A stretch of 64,000 bases of DNA from Corynebacterium deserti GIMN1.010 (GTDB taxonomy: Bacteria > Actinomycetota > Actinomycetes > Mycobacteriales > Mycobacteriaceae), in the NCBI RefSeq assembly GCF_001277995.1, contig NZ_CP009220.1, positions 1,178,001 through 1,242,000 of the forward strand, in the 5' to 3' direction. The notes below the pieces were generated by a model. The model ran no database searches and had not been told where the DNA came from. It saw nothing but the letters and a program-made list of their open reading frames with translations. Shown piece by piece: positions 17,652-32,335 of this stretch; the stretch's first letter is position 1; each line of letters begins with the position of its first letter. Both the position numbers and the translations under genes were made by a program.

Positions 17652-19970
17652 GTGACCACCACAGACAACACCGCAGCGAATCAGGGTGAACTGACCACCC
17701 TTCGACTGCCGGAATTGCGTAAGATTGCTGCTGACCTTGGTCTTAAAGGCACGTCGGCATTGCGCAAAGGCGATCTGATCAGCGCCATCACCGCAGCCCG
17801 CGCAGGAAAACCAACCGCCGCTGCAAAGAAGACTTCGCCTCGAAAAGCTGCGGTTTCTCAGGAGAAAGCACCGGTAGAGCAACCACAGGATGCTCCCGCA
17901 CAAACTTCTACTCCTGATCAAGCACCCTCTGAGCCTGCAGCTCAAGATGTTCCTAAGGCTGCTCCAGCCCGTCGAGGTCGTCGCCGCGTAACTGCTCCGG
18001 CAACCACTCCAGAGCCAACTGAAGCTACCGCAGACAACGCCGCTTCATCTCAGAACACTCAGAGTGAGCTGCCAGTTACTGCAGCGAACACCGATGAGCA
18101 GGCAGAGAACAAGCCAGAGAACAAGGCAGAAAACCAGTCTGGTTCTCAGGACGATCGCTTCGAGTCTCGTTCTGCCGCACGTCGTGCACGCAGGAACCGC
18201 CAGCGCCAGATCCACCGTGAGGGCGACGCCCGCGCTGAGTCGACTGCTGAAGCAAACAGCGAGGGTGCAGCTATTCCAACCGCTGCAGGAACCGTTACTG
18301 AATCTGTGCAGGCAACTAACACTGTTGCAGACACCCAGGATGCAACTCCTGCAGTAGACGCACCTGCAGCGCAGGATTCCACCACTGATTCTGATGCACG
18401 CGACAATAACCGTCGTGACCGGAATGATCGCAACGAGCGCGGTGACCGTAACGAGCGCGGCAACCGACGCAACAACCGCGATCGTCGTGAAAACAACCGC
18501 GATGACCGTGCTGCTGACAACGCAGACGCACAGGGCAACCAGCGGGGTCCGTCTGATCAGTCGGCTGACAACGCTGGTGATAATGATGATCGTCGTTCAC
18601 GCAACCGCAACGATCGCAGTGACCGCGACAACCGCGACAACCGCGACAACCGCAACGACCGAAATGACGACAACGATGATCGTCGCGGGCGCCGTGGTCG
18701 CCGCAACCGTCGTGGCCGCAATGATCGCAATGATCGTGATAACAGGGACAACCGCGACAACCGCGACAATGACGGTGACAACACTCAGCAGGAAGAGCAG
18801 CTGCAGCCAGTAGCCGGCATCTTGGACATCGTGGACAACAATGTCGCATTTGTTCGCACCACCGGTTACCACGCTGCACCTTCTGACGTCTTCGTCAGCA
18901 ACCAGCTGATTCGCCGCATGGGTCTTCGCTCCGGCGACGCCATTGAGGGCCAGGTTCGCATGAACCACGGTGGCAACAACAATAACCATGGTCGCAACCG
19001 CCAGAAGTACAACAACCTCGTGCGCGTTGAGCTAGTTAATGGTTTGCCTGCAGAAGAAACCCGCAACCGCCCAGAGTTCGGCAAGCTCACCCCGCTATAC
19101 CCGAACCAGCGCCTGCGTTTGGAAACTGACCAGAAGATCCTCACCACCCGTGTGATCGACTTGATCATGCCAATCGGTAAAGGCCAGCGTGCACTCATCG
19201 TGTCTCCTCCAAAGGCCGGTAAGACCACGATTCTGCAAAACATTGCCAACGCTATTTCCACCAACAACCCTGAGTGCTACCTCATGGTCGTCCTGGTTGA
19301 TGAGCGTCCGGAAGAAGTCACCGATATGCAGCGTTCTGTGCATGGCGAAGTGATCGCATCCACCTTCGACCGTCCACCATCAGAGCACACCGCTGTTGCT
19401 GAACTGGCAATTGAGCGCGCAAAGCGCCTGGTAGAGCAGGGTCAGGACGTTGTTGTTCTGCTCGACTCCATCACTCGTTTGGGTCGTGCTTACAACAACA
19501 GCTCGCCTGCATCAGGCCGTATTCTTTCCGGTGGTGTGGACTCCAATGCTTTGTACCCACCAAAGCGTTTCCTGGGTGCTGCCCGCAACATCGAAAATGG
19601 TGGATCGCTGACGATCATCGCCACCGCCATGGTTGAGACTGGTTCTGCCGGCGACACCGTGATCTTCGAAGAGTTCAAGGGCACTGGTAACGCTGAGCTG
19701 AAGCTAGATCGTAAGATCTCTGAGCGTCGCGTGTTCCCAGCAGTCGATGTCAATCCTTCCGGTACCCGTAAGGATGAGCTGTTGCTCAACCCTGATGAGG
19801 CTCGCATTATGCACAAGCTTCGTCGTATTCTTTCTGCACTTGATAACCAGCAGGCAATCGATCTTCTGATCAAGCAGCTGAAGAAGACCAAGTCCAACGC
19901 GGAATTCCTCATGCAAGTTGCTTCCAGCGCACCGATGGCCAGCACTGAAAAAGAGGAGGAGTACTCCTAA
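17652..19970 (+). CDS. rho: Transcription termination factor Rho with large Asn/Asp/Arg-rich insertion
   Basis: Hexameric RNA-dependent ATPase that terminates untranslated transcripts. I use the GTG at 17652, six bases after AAAGGAAA, giving 772 residues, much longer than the roughly 420 of E. coli Rho. Order: Rho_N domain (about 14-44), a low-complexity Ala/Pro/Gln region, an insertion dominated by N, D and R (about 248-381, with NDRN, RDNRDN and GRRGRR runs), the cold-shock-like RNA domain, and the ATPase with P-loop SPPKAGKTT near residue 518. Such insertions are known in actinobacterial Rho and add RNA affinity. The stop overlaps the prfA start (TAATG), and the prfA ribosome site lies inside rho. 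Confidence 0.97.
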   Translation: MTTTDNTAANQGELTTLRLPELRKIAADLGLKGTSALRKGDLISAITAARAGKPTAAAKKTSPRKAAVSQEKAPVEQPQDAPAQTSTPDQAPSEPAAQDVPKAAPARRGRRRVTAPATTPEPTEATADNAASSQNTQSELPVTAANTDEQAENKPENKAENQSGSQDDRFESRSAARRARRNRQRQIHREGDARAESTAEANSEGAAIPTAAGTVTESVQATNTVADTQDATPAVDAPAAQDSTTDSDARDNNRRDRNDRNERGDRNERGNRRNNRDRRENNRDDRAADNADAQGNQRGPSDQSADNAGDNDDRRSRNRNDRSDRDNRDNRDNRNDRNDDNDDRRGRRGRRNRRGRNDRNDRDNRDNRDNRDNDGDNTQQEEQLQPVAGILDIVDNNVAFVRTTGYHAAPSDVFVSNQLIRRMGLRSGDAIEGQVRMNHGGNNNNHGRNRQKYNNLVRVELVNGLPAEETRNRPEFGKLTPLYPNQRLRLETDQKILTTRVIDLIMPIGKGQRALIVSPPKAGKTTILQNIANAISTNNPECYLMVVLVDERPEEVTDMQRSVHGEVIASTFDRPPSEHTAVAELAIERAKRLVEQGQDVVVLLDSITRLGRAYNNSSPASGRILSGGVDSNALYPPKRFLGAARNIENGGSLTIIATAMVETGSAGDTVIFEEFKGTGNAELKLDRKISERRVFPAVDVNPSGTRKDELLLNPDEARIMHKLRRILSALDNQQAIDLLIKQLKKTKSNAEFLMQVASSAPMASTEKEEEYS

Positions 19971-21046
19971 TGGCGTCGCAGGTATCTGCAGTCGATGACA
20001 TTTTGTCTGAGTACCACGGCCTGGAGCAGCAGATGGCTGATCCAGAGCTGCACAATGATCCAGCAGCGGCTCGTCGAGTAGGCAAGCGCTACTCAGAGCT
20101 GCAGCCGATCATCAACGTGCACCGTGAGCTTGTGTCTGCCCAAGAGGACCTTGAGGCAGCGAAAGAAATGGCTCATGAGGATCATGAGTTCCAGGCTGAA
20201 GCTGATCGTTTGGCTAACGAGGTTGTTGAGCTCGAAGAAAAGCTCGCTGACCTGCTTGCTCCTCGCGATCCTCACGACAGTGAAGATATCGTGATGGAGA
20301 TCAAGGCTGGTGCCGGTGGCGAAGAAGCAGCACTGTTTGCTGGCGATTTGTTGCGTATGTACCAGAAGTTTGCAGACAAGCACGGCTTTGTTGTGGAAGT
20401 ACTCGACTCCGCTGAGTCAGATCTCGGTGGCATCAAGGACATCACCTTGTCTATTCGTTCCCGTCAGCCATCTCGCGATGGCGCGTGGAGCCAGTTCAAG
20501 TTTGAAGGTGGCGTGCACCGCGTACAGCGCGTGCCCGTTACTGAATCTCAGGGACGTATCCAGACCTCTGCCGCAGGCGTGTTGGTCTACCCAGAGCCAG
20601 ATGAGATCGAAGACGTTGAGATCGATGACAAGGACATCCGCGTCGACGTTTACCGTTCTTCCGGTAAGGGTGGTCAGGGCGTTAACACCACTGACTCCGC
20701 TGTGCGTATCACCCACTTGCCAACCGGCCTGGTGGTGACGTGTCAGAAAGAGCGGTCCCAGATTCAGAACAAGGCTCGTGCCATGCAGGTGCTGGCAGCT
20801 CGTCTGCAGGCGCTGAAGGAAGAGGAAGCAGAAGCAGAGGCAGCGTCCGGACGTGCAGCACAGATCCGCACCATGGACCGCTCAGAGCGCATCCGCACCT
20901 ACAACTGGCCTGAAAACCGCATCAGCGATCACCGCATCGGTTTCAAGGCCAATAACCTTGACTCTGTTCTAGACGGCGAGATGGATGATCTCTTCTCTGC
21001 TCTGCAGGCTGCGGAGCGTGCAGAGCGACTTGAGGCAGAAAACTAA
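19970..21046 (+). CDS. prfA: Peptide chain release factor 1
   Basis: Releases peptides at UAA and UAG. The 358-residue protein has the stop-codon tripeptide PVT (in [14 protein letters not shown]), which identifies it as RF1, and the universal GGQ loop in [15 protein letters not shown] that reaches the peptidyl-transferase centre. The ATG overlaps the rho stop by one base. The next gene, prmC, methylates the GGQ glutamine, so enzyme and substrate are encoded side by side with a two-base gap. Confidence 0.97.
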   Translation: MASQVSAVDDILSEYHGLEQQMADPELHNDPAAARRVGKRYSELQPIINVHRELVSAQEDLEAAKEMAHEDHEFQAEADRLANEVVELEEKLADLLAPRDPHDSEDIVMEIKAGAGGEEAALFAGDLLRMYQKFADKHGFVVEVLDSAESDLGGIKDITLSIRSRQPSRDGAWSQFKFEGGVHRVQRVPVTESQGRIQTSAAGVLVYPEPDEIEDVEIDDKDIRVDVYRSSGKGGQGVNTTDSAVRITHLPTGLVVTCQKERSQIQNKARAMQVLAARLQALKEEEAEAEAASGRAAQIRTMDRSERIRTYNWPENRISDHRIGFKANNLDSVLDGEMDDLFSALQAAERAERLEAEN

Positions 21047-21048
21047 AA

Positions 21049-21885
21049 ATGCCTACCCTCGGGGAAGCATTGCGCGACGCCACCACCCGCCTAAGCAGCG
21101 CGGGGGTGGCGTCGCCACTTAACGATGCGCGTCTGATCGCCGCACACCTTTTAGGTTGCGCGCCACTAGACGTTGCCTTGCGCATGCGTGATGAGGTGCC
21201 AGAAGGGTTTGAGGTGGCAATCGCTCGGCGAGAGCTGCGCGAACCTTTGCAGCACATCCTTGGGTCTGCTCCAATGGGACCTTTGGATCTGCTCGTAGGT
21301 CCCGGCGTGTTCATTCCACGCCCGGAAACCGAAGTGCTCGCTGACTGGGCCGTGCGGCAGGCGGTGGGCGTCGACAAGCCTAAAATCGTTGACCTGTGCA
21401 CCGGGTCCGGTGCGCTTGCGGCCTACATTGGCCACGAGCTTGTCGACGCCTCCATCACCGCCGTCGAGTTAGACCCGGGTGCTGCCGCTTGGGCGCGCAA
21501 AAACTTCGCTGAATTCGCCCCTGAGGTGAATTTGGTGGACGGTGATGTCACCAACGCCAACCTCCTGCCTGAGTTGCATGGGCAGGTTGACATCGTGGTG
21601 TCCAACCCGCCATATGTCCCAGATACGCTTGATTTGTCGCCTGAGGTCTATCACGATCCACATATGGCCGTATTTAGTGGGCCAGATGGGATGGATGTGA
21701 TTTCTCAGATGGTGCACCTTATTGCCAATTTGTTGCGACCAGGTGGCGTAGTTGGCGTTGAACACGACGACACCACGTCCGACGCCGTTCAACACGTCTT
21801 TCTCGAGCATGGCGGATTCGACCACGTTGAGGTGCTCCGTGACCTCACCGGACGAGCACGCTTTGTCACAGCGAGTAAGCTTTGA
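21049..21885 (+). CDS. prmC: Release-factor glutamine methyltransferase
   Basis: SAM-dependent N5-glutamine methyltransferase acting on the GGQ motif of release factors. The 278-residue protein shows the helical substrate domain at the N-terminus, [12 protein letters not shown], the SAM motif [15 protein letters not shown] and the catalytic NPPY in [11 protein letters not shown]. It follows prfA with no space for a promoter. Confidence 0.95.
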   Translation: MPTLGEALRDATTRLSSAGVASPLNDARLIAAHLLGCAPLDVALRMRDEVPEGFEVAIARRELREPLQHILGSAPMGPLDLLVGPGVFIPRPETEVLADWAVRQAVGVDKPKIVDLCTGSGALAAYIGHELVDASITAVELDPGAAAWARKNFAEFAPEVNLVDGDVTNANLLPELHGQVDIVVSNPPYVPDTLDLSPEVYHDPHMAVFSGPDGMDVISQMVHLIANLLRPGGVVGVEHDDTTSDAVQHVFLEHGGFDHVEVLRDLTGRARFVTASKL

Positions 21886-21942
21886 GCTTGTAAAATTTTT
21901 GAATAATTTTGTTAATCCGTACATACACTTCAGGAGAAAACA

Positions 21943-22593
21943 GTGAGTAGAATCTACGACTGTGCCGAGCCGGACTCCCGCGCGGCAGGCCTTAAGGCAG
22001 CTGTCGACGCGGTCAAAGCCGGTCAGCTCGTTGTCCTTCCCACGGATACCCTTTATGGTCTTGGCTGCGATGCATTCAATAACCAGGCCGTGGCTAACCT
22101 TCTTGCCACCAAACATCGTGGCCCTGACATGCCCGTTCCAGTTCTTGTTGGTAGCTGGGACACCATCCAAGGCCTTGTGCAAAGCTATTCCGCACAAGCC
22201 AAGGCCCTTGTAGAAGCTTTCTGGCCAGGAGGCCTGTCCATCATCGTTCCGCAGGCACCTAGCTTGCCGTGGAACCTCGGCGATACCCGTGGCACCGTCA
22301 TGTTGCGCATGCCACTGCACCCGGTCGCCATCGAGCTTCTTCGTCAAACCGGCCCCATGGCCGTGTCTTCAGCGAACATATCGGGACACACCCCACCAAG
22401 CACGGTGCTGGAAGCTCGTCAGCAGCTCAACCAAAACGTCTCCGTCTACCTTGACGGCGGTGAGTGCCCGATCGGATTGCCGTCAACGATTGTTGATATC
22501 TCCGGGGCCACCCCAAAGATCTTGCGTGAGGGAGCGATCAGCGCTGAGCGCGTCGGCGAAGTTCTAGGAGTGACGGCGGAAAGCTTGCGCTAA
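21943..22593 (+). CDS. tsaC: Threonylcarbamoyl-AMP synthase
   Basis: Makes threonylcarbamoyl-AMP from threonine, bicarbonate and ATP for the t6A37 modification of ANN-reading tRNAs. Start GTG at 21943 with AGGAG upstream. The 216 residues cover a single YrdC domain (GQLVVLPTDTLYGLGCDA, KHRGPDMPVPVLV, AFWPGGLSIIV, SSANISG), without the extra C-terminal domain of Sua5. The stop is followed immediately by the wecA ATG, so the two are translationally coupled. Confidence 0.92.
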   Translation: MSRIYDCAEPDSRAAGLKAAVDAVKAGQLVVLPTDTLYGLGCDAFNNQAVANLLATKHRGPDMPVPVLVGSWDTIQGLVQSYSAQAKALVEAFWPGGLSIIVPQAPSLPWNLGDTRGTVMLRMPLHPVAIELLRQTGPMAVSSANISGHTPPSTVLEARQQLNQNVSVYLDGGECPIGLPSTIVDISGATPKILREGAISAERVGEVLGVTAESLR

Positions 22594-23742
22594 ATGGGAG
22601 TCGGTTTCGCGGGAATCCCGCTGCGCGAACTTGGATTGGTCATTCTCGTTGCCGCTGCAATCACATATCTCACCACAGGCATCATCAGAACAGTCATGGT
22701 AAAAAGTGGTCGCCTCAACGAGATTAGGGAACGAGATGTCCACCTCATTCCCAAACCACGCCTGGGTGGCGTGGCGATGTTCAGCGGCTTCCTCGGCGCA
22801 GTATTCCTCGCAGACCAGCTTCCAGCCTTGACAAGGGGCTTTATGCCTATCACCCCCGAGATGAATGCGGTGATTTGGGCAGGCTTTGTCATCGTCGTGG
22901 TAGGTGCGCTGGATGATCTCTTTGATCTAGATGCCATCACCAAGCTCATTGGCCAGATCGTTGGTGCGGTGACCATGAGTTTATTGGGTTTGACCTGGTC
23001 AATCCTCTATGTTCCTTTCGGTGGAGGAACGACACTACTGATTGACCAAGTCCAGTCCACTATCTTGACAACGTTATTTACAGTGGCGCTGATCAATGCA
23101 CTGAACTTTGTTGACGGTCTCGATGGTCTCTGCGCCGGAGTCGGTATGATCGCCGGCGGTGCGATCTTGCTGTTTTCCCTCACCATCCTTTTCGACCAAA
23201 ATGGCGCCGTGTCCGCCTATCCGCCAGCAATCATCGCAGCGGCATTGGTGGGCATCTGCGCCGGCATTTTGCCCCACAACTTCGAGCCCTCCCGCATCTT
23301 CATGGGCGATTCCGGCTCAATGCTCATTGGACTGTTGCTCGCAGCCGCTTCAACTTCCGCCTCCGGAAAAATAAACATGAGCTTGTATGGAACCGTAGAC
23401 ATCGTCGCCTTGATGTCGCCGATCATCGTGGTGCTTGCTGCCGTAGCCATTCCATTACTCGACCTCGTATTGGCAGTGATTCGTCGCGTGGGCAGGGGAG
23501 AGTCACCATTTTCACCTGACAAGATGCACTTGCACCACCGACTGCTTTCAATTGGACACACCCACCGCCGCGTCGTGCTGGTGCTCTACATTTGGGCGGG
23601 TTCCGTGGCCTTTGGAGCAGTGAGCTTTTCCGTCGTGCCACCACTTGTTGCCACAGTGCTCAGTGTGGTGGGTCTTCTCGTAGCCGTCACTGTGACGGCA
23701 GTGCCGGTGATTAGAAGCCGGCGACATACTCATCTCATATGA
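22594..23742 (+). CDS. wecA: Undecaprenyl/decaprenyl-phosphate GlcNAc-1-phosphate transferase
   Basis: Polytopic membrane enzyme that loads GlcNAc-1-phosphate onto polyprenyl phosphate; in Corynebacteriales it starts the linker unit between peptidoglycan and arabinogalactan. The 382 residues form about ten or eleven membrane helices. Diagnostic motifs of the MraY/WecA family are present: IPKPRLGGVAM, the Asp pair GALDDLFDL, NFVDGLDGL, FMGDSGS and the C-terminal HLHHRL. It directly follows tsaC and precedes atpI. Confidence 0.93.
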   Translation: MGVGFAGIPLRELGLVILVAAAITYLTTGIIRTVMVKSGRLNEIRERDVHLIPKPRLGGVAMFSGFLGAVFLADQLPALTRGFMPITPEMNAVIWAGFVIVVVGALDDLFDLDAITKLIGQIVGAVTMSLLGLTWSILYVPFGGGTTLLIDQVQSTILTTLFTVALINALNFVDGLDGLCAGVGMIAGGAILLFSLTILFDQNGAVSAYPPAIIAAALVGICAGILPHNFEPSRIFMGDSGSMLIGLLLAAASTSASGKINMSLYGTVDIVALMSPIIVVLAAVAIPLLDLVLAVIRRVGRGESPFSPDKMHLHHRLLSIGHTHRRVVLVLYIWAGSVAFGAVSFSVVPPLVATVLSVVGLLVAVTVTAVPVIRSRRHTHLI

Positions 23743-23785
23743 GCAATTCTTTGCTTTTACGCCACAACCGGTAGGATTCCCCTTC

Positions 23786-24253
23786 GTGAGCGCTGAAAAC
23801 ACAGACAACACCAATAACGCACAAAACCCTGATTCGCCTTTCGAGATTTCGGAATATGATGATCACCGCCGACCACTGCAGCGTGCCCTGAAATTTGGCA
23901 CCATCGCGCTGGTAGTGCTGACCATCATTTCACTCGCTATCTGGGGCTTTACCCGTGGAGTGCCTGGCGTTTGGGGAGTTGTCATTGGAGCACTAATTGG
24001 CGGTGGTTTCGTGCTGTTTACGGCGCTCAGCGTGCTGTTTACCGCAAACTCCAACGTGACCACCACGGGTGCTGTGGTGCTGGGAAGTTGGCTGCTTAAG
24101 ATCATCATCTTGGTCATCGTTTTGGCCGTCATCAAAGACATGACCTTCTACGACAACACGGCGCTATTTGTCACCCTTGTAATTGCACTCGTCGTTGTGC
24201 TGCTCACCGAGGTCTGGGGCGTTGTTACCTCAAGGGTTACCTACGTGGGCTAA
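23786..24253 (+). CDS. atpI: ATP synthase assembly-type membrane protein AtpI
   Basis: A 155-residue protein with a charged N-terminal tail and four predicted membrane helices, in the place of atpI ahead of the ATP synthase genes. AtpI proteins assist c-ring assembly or Mg uptake in some bacteria. The GTG start at 23786 has a weak AGGA site rather far upstream. A strong terminator follows, so atpI is likely transcribed apart from atpBEFHAGDC. Confidence 0.8.
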   Translation: MSAENTDNTNNAQNPDSPFEISEYDDHRRPLQRALKFGTIALVVLTIISLAIWGFTRGVPGVWGVVIGALIGGGFVLFTALSVLFTANSNVTTTGAVVLGSWLLKIIILVIVLAVIKDMTFYDNTALFVTLVIALVVVLLTEVWGVVTSRVTYVG

Positions 24254-24270
24254 GAGTTTTTTGTTTTGGC

Positions 24271-24312
24271 CGCCCCCGCACCCCTCAAAACAGGGGAGTG
24301 GGGGCGATTTTT
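24271..24312 (+). terminator. Terminator after atpI
   Basis: GCCCCCGCACCCCT, a CAAAAC loop and AGGGGAGTGGGGGC form a GC-rich stem with one mismatch, followed by GATTTTTG. It isolates atpI from the atp operon. Confidence 0.88.
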
Positions 24313-24562
24313 GCATCCCGGTCTCTACCGCATCTGTGGGTAGATACCTGGGGAGAGACATCAGATGTGTAAAGGTGACCGCATTCACACCAAATGGCAT
24401 GTGGAGAGCTGACACGCACTTTAAACAGCCTGTTGGTGGCAGCGGATCTGGGAAACGAGCAGGTAACTTTTAGGGATTGACCCGCTAAAGGCTGGCAAAT
24501 TTCTGGTGAAAGAAGGCCGCAAAAACCACATATATTACCCCCGTTTGCCCACTAATCGGGCT

Positions 24563-24591
24563 TTGTGACACACCTAACATCAATATATAGT
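24563..24591 (+). promoter_or_regulatory. Candidate main promoter of the atp operon
   Basis: TTGTGA (24563-24568) and TATAGT (24586-24591) are separated by 17 bases, the best sigma-A-like pair in the 640-base gap. It predicts a leader of about 295 bases before atpB, including a CCGCA/TGCGG hairpin near 24731-24755. Between the atpI terminator and this promoter I see nothing else. Confidence 0.65.
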
Positions 24592-24894
24592 TCCCGCTCA
24601 CACGGTATTTTCATGCAATGGTTCCTCTCTTAAAACGAATGCCCCCGCGCCACTTGGATAAAAGCTGAAATCACCTGTTAATCTATAACGCGGGTTGAAC
24701 CGAGAAACCTCCCGAGGCAGCAGACACTAGCCGCAAGGGGTTTTGCGGAGCACGTCCCCTGTGATCGTTGCGCTGATGTGCGACGGAGTCCGTAGCGATT
24801 ACAGAGAGTTTTTCAGACGTCCATCGCACCGTGCACAACAAATGGGTGCACGGCCCGAACACGGGAGAGAACGCTGAGCGTTACAACACTGTCC

Positions 24895-25707
24895 ATGAAG
24901 GGCGAATTCCACGCCCCCGATTTGGACAAAGAATTTTTCCCGGGGCACGTAACCGATAGTGGTGAAGTCGTGAACATGCTGTTCACCGATTTCGCTAATG
25001 GTTGGTTCGCAATGGACCGCATCGTTTTGATTCGTCTTCTTATGACGGTCGTCGTTGTGGCCTTTTTCCTTTGGGCTATGCGCAAGCCAAAGCTTGTTCC
25101 GCATGGAGTCCAGAATTTTGCAGAGTATGCACTCGACTTCGTTCGTATTCACATCGCAGAGGACATCCTCGGAAAGAAGGAAGGTCGTCGGTTCCTGCCG
25201 ATCTTGGCCACCATCTTCTTCGCGGCACTGTTGATGAACCTCGCTACGATCATTCCGGGCCTTAACATCTCCTCCAACTCACGTATTGCTTTCCCCCTCG
25301 TGATGGCGGTAGCTGGATACATTGCGTTTATCTACGCAGGTTCCAAGCGTTACGGCTTCTTCAAGTACGTGAAGTCATCGGTTGTGATTCCGAACATTCC
25401 ACCAGCGCTTCACATCCTGGTGGTTCCAATTGAGTTCTTCTCTACCTTCATCTTGAGGCCAGTCACCCTGGCTCTGCGTTTGATGGCCAACTTCCTTGCT
25501 GGCCACATCATTTTGGTGCTCCTTTACTCCGCAACGAACTTCTTCTTCTGGCAGTTCAACGGATGGACCGCAATGTCCGGCGTCACCATCTTGATGGCAG
25601 TACTCTTCACGGTGTACGAGCTCATCGTTATCTTCCTGCAGGCATACATCTTCGCTCTGCTGGTTGCTGTTTACATTGAACTCTCACTCCATGCGGATTC
25701 TCACTAG
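24895..25707 (+). CDS. atpB: ATP synthase subunit a
   Basis: Membrane subunit of Fo that provides the two proton half-channels. The 270 residues span five or six helices. The essential arginine lies in LALRLMANFLAGHI. The ATG at 24895 is the first start in frame, but no ribosome site sits at normal distance; GGGAGA is about 28 bases upstream, so either translation is unusual or a non-canonical start further upstream is used. First gene of atpBEFHAGDC. Confidence 0.95.
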   Translation: MKGEFHAPDLDKEFFPGHVTDSGEVVNMLFTDFANGWFAMDRIVLIRLLMTVVVVAFFLWAMRKPKLVPHGVQNFAEYALDFVRIHIAEDILGKKEGRRFLPILATIFFAALLMNLATIIPGLNISSNSRIAFPLVMAVAGYIAFIYAGSKRYGFFKYVKSSVVIPNIPPALHILVVPIEFFSTFILRPVTLALRLMANFLAGHIILVLLYSATNFFFWQFNGWTAMSGVTILMAVLFTVYELIVIFLQAYIFALLVAVYIELSLHADSH

Positions 25708-25781
25708 ATGAACAAATAAGGTCGCCTAGAAGGCTTCTTGCACAAGTCGCCTAAGGGCGAGCGGACCACTCGGTCAACTGA

Positions 25782-26087
<306 letters not shown>

Positions 26088-26117
26088 TCAGCTAACTTAA
26101 CCGAAAGCTGGTAAACC

Positions 26118-26690
26118 ATGGCGAATTCGATTTACATCTCAGCGGACGCTAACGCGGAGTCGCTGCCCCTGGAGAGCGGAAACTCAATTCTGACTCCTCC
26201 TATGTATGACATCGTCTGGTCCCTCATCCCGTTTTTGATCATCCTGATCGTATTTTGGAAGCTTGTTCTTCCAAAGTTCCAGGAGGTCCTGACTGAGCGT
26301 GAGGACCGGATCAAGGGAGGCATTCAGCGTGCCGAGGCTGCACAGGCCGAGGCAAAGGCTGCCCTTGAAAAGTACAACGCACAGCTCGCTGAGGCCCGTA
26401 CCGAAGCTGCAGAGATCCGTGAGCAGGCGCGCGAGCGCGGCAAGCAGATCGAGGCAGAACTGAAGGCAAAGGCCGACGAAGAGAGCAACCGCATCATCGA
26501 GTCCGGAACGAAGCAGCTTCTGGCACAGCGCGAGCAGGTCGTTAACGAACTGCGCCGCGAAATGGGCCAGAACTCCATCAACCTTGCCGAGCACCTTCTC
26601 GGAGACCAGCTCTCCGACAACGTTAAGCGCTCTGGCACGATTGATCGCTTCCTCGCCGATCTCGATACCGTGGCACCGAACGGAAAGTAG
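26118..26690 (+). CDS. atpF: ATP synthase subunit b
   Basis: Peripheral stalk subunit. The 190-residue protein has an N-terminal polar tail, one membrane helix ([17 protein letters not shown]) and a long Ala/Glu/Arg/Lys-rich coiled coil that ends with an amphipathic C-terminus. It fits the family in length and operon place. Confidence 0.95.
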   Translation: MANSIYISADANAESLPLESGNSILTPPMYDIVWSLIPFLIILIVFWKLVLPKFQEVLTEREDRIKGGIQRAEAAQAEAKAALEKYNAQLAEARTEAAEIREQARERGKQIEAELKAKADEESNRIIESGTKQLLAQREQVVNELRREMGQNSINLAEHLLGDQLSDNVKRSGTIDRFLADLDTVAPNGK

Positions 26691-26695
26691 GCGAC

Positions 26696-27511
26696 ATGCA
26701 CGCAGCAAGCCGCGAGGCACTGGCAAAGGTTTCGTCCGATCTGGACACTGCTCTTGCAGCAGACACCACGTCGGCGATTGCCGCCCAGGCTGGATCTGAG
26801 CTTTTCGACGTCGTCGATGTACTCGACGGCGACCGAGCTCTGCGTGTTGCTGTTGCAGACTCTTCCAAGGACGCACACAGCCGAGTCGGCCTCATTGAGG
26901 CTGTTTTCGGTGGCAAGGTGAGCCCAGCTGTTCTGGAAATCCTTAAGGATGCAGCAGAGCAGACCTGGTCCACTCCACGCGAGTTCCGCGCTGGACTAGT
27001 CCAACTTGGTCGTCGTGCCCTTCTTCGCGCAGCGGAGCAGCAGGGTATTCTCGGCCAGGTCGAAGACGAACTGTTCCGACTCAGCCGTATCTTGGATCGC
27101 GAGAGCAAGCTCACTCAGCTTCTTTCCGATCGCACCCAGGAAATCGGTGGACGTCGTGACCTTTTGGCCAAGGTGCTGTACGGCAAGGTAACTGCTGTTA
27201 CCGAAGCCCTGGCACTGCAGGCTGTTGGTCGCCCAGAGCACAACCCAATCGATGATATTGCAGCACTCGCTGGCACTGTAGCTGAGCTACAGGGTCGCTC
27301 CGTTGCACATGTTGTTTCCGCGGTTGAGCTCAATGAGGGACAGCAACAAGCGCTAGCTGAAAAGCTGGGACGTATTTATGGTCGTGCGATGAGCATCCAC
27401 TCCGAGGTTGATACCAGCCTCCTCGGTGGAATGGTCATCCGAGTCGGCGACGAAGTAATTGACGGCAGCACCTCGGGCAAACTCGAGCGCCTGCGCGCAA
27501 ACTTCGCTTAA
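26696..27511 (+). CDS. atpH: ATP synthase subunit delta
   Basis: Connects the peripheral stalk to the top of F1. At 271 residues it is longer than the roughly 180 of E. coli delta, as is usual in actinobacteria. The C-terminal half carries the conserved YGRAMSIHSEVDTSLLGGMVIRVGDEVIDGS signature. The frame opens six bases after atpF; an alternative start a little downstream cannot be excluded. Confidence 0.94.
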   Translation: MHAASREALAKVSSDLDTALAADTTSAIAAQAGSELFDVVDVLDGDRALRVAVADSSKDAHSRVGLIEAVFGGKVSPAVLEILKDAAEQTWSTPREFRAGLVQLGRRALLRAAEQQGILGQVEDELFRLSRILDRESKLTQLLSDRTQEIGGRRDLLAKVLYGKVTAVTEALALQAVGRPEHNPIDDIAALAGTVAELQGRSVAHVVSAVELNEGQQQALAEKLGRIYGRAMSIHSEVDTSLLGGMVIRVGDEVIDGSTSGKLERLRANFA

Positions 27512-27568
27512 GACACGACAACTAGACAATTAGTAATGCTGGAAGAAACAACCGAGAGCAGGAAGAAC

Positions 27569-29212
<1,644 letters not shown>

Positions 29213-29270
29213 AAGGCAGCGAGCCTACACTAAATGACTGTCCAAGCAACTGAAGGGAGGCGTATGAACC

Positions 29271-31702
<2,432 letters not shown>

Positions 31703-31713
31703 GGTAGAGACAC

Positions 31714-32088
31714 ATGGCTGAAATCACCGTTGAACTGGTGTCTGTTGAGCGCATGCTGTGGGCCGGTCAGGCTTCCATCGTGACTGCACAGACCACCGAG
31801 GGTGAGATCGGCGTGCTGCCCGATCACGAGCCACTTCTTGGCCAACTGGTTGAGAATGGTGTCGTGACCATCCAGCCGATCGACGGCGACAAGCTTGTCG
31901 CTGGCGTATCGGGTGGTTTCCTCTCCGTATCCAAGGAAAAGGTGACGATCCTCGCGGACTTCGCCGTCTGGGCGAATGAGGTTGATACCGCATCCGCCGA
32001 GGCTGACCTTAATTCGGACGACGAGCTGGCCAAGGCACACGCCGAGGCTGGGCTGCGCGCGGTCCGCCGCAGCAGCGAAGGTCTCTAA
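31714..32088 (+). CDS. atpC: ATP synthase subunit epsilon
   Basis: Small rotor subunit that can inhibit ATP hydrolysis. The 124 residues form the N-terminal beta sandwich ([43 protein letters not shown]) and a short C-terminal helical part. It closes the atp operon and is followed by a strong terminator. Confidence 0.96.
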   Translation: MAEITVELVSVERMLWAGQASIVTAQTTEGEIGVLPDHEPLLGQLVENGVVTIQPIDGDKLVAGVSGGFLSVSKEKVTILADFAVWANEVDTASAEADLNSDDELAKAHAEAGLRAVRRSSEGL

Positions 32089-32106
32089 ACCTCCGTTTAG
32101 CTGAAT

Positions 32107-32157
32107 AAAACATGGGCCCGCACCAACCTTTAAGGTTGGTGCGGGCCCATGTTTTTT
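32107..32157 (+). terminator. Terminator of the atp operon
   Basis: AAAACATGGGCCCGCACCAA, CCTTTAAGG and TTGGTGCGGGCCCATGTTTT form a perfect stem of more than 20 base pairs with an A-tract before and a T-tract after it. Confidence 0.97.
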
Positions 32158-32242
32158 GCTTTTCGACGTCCACCTCTCGTCCGAGGATTTCCCTGAAGAG
32201 GGGTAGTTTTGTCGCCGTGGACAACCTAGCTAACTTGACCAG

Positions 32243-32260
32243 AGGTAATTCGGATTACCT
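32243..32260. promoter_or_regulatory. Inverted repeat in the DUF2550 promoter region
   Basis: AGGTAAT and ATTACCT separated by TCGG form a perfect 7-bp inverted repeat. It could be a regulator site or an RNA hairpin with a UUCG-like loop. Confidence 0.45.
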
Positions 32261-32335
32261 GGTTTCGCACAAGACGACATTGTGAGTAGGATCGTCAGAA
32301 ACCGTTTTCTTTCGCAGGGAGGACTATAAAACGCC

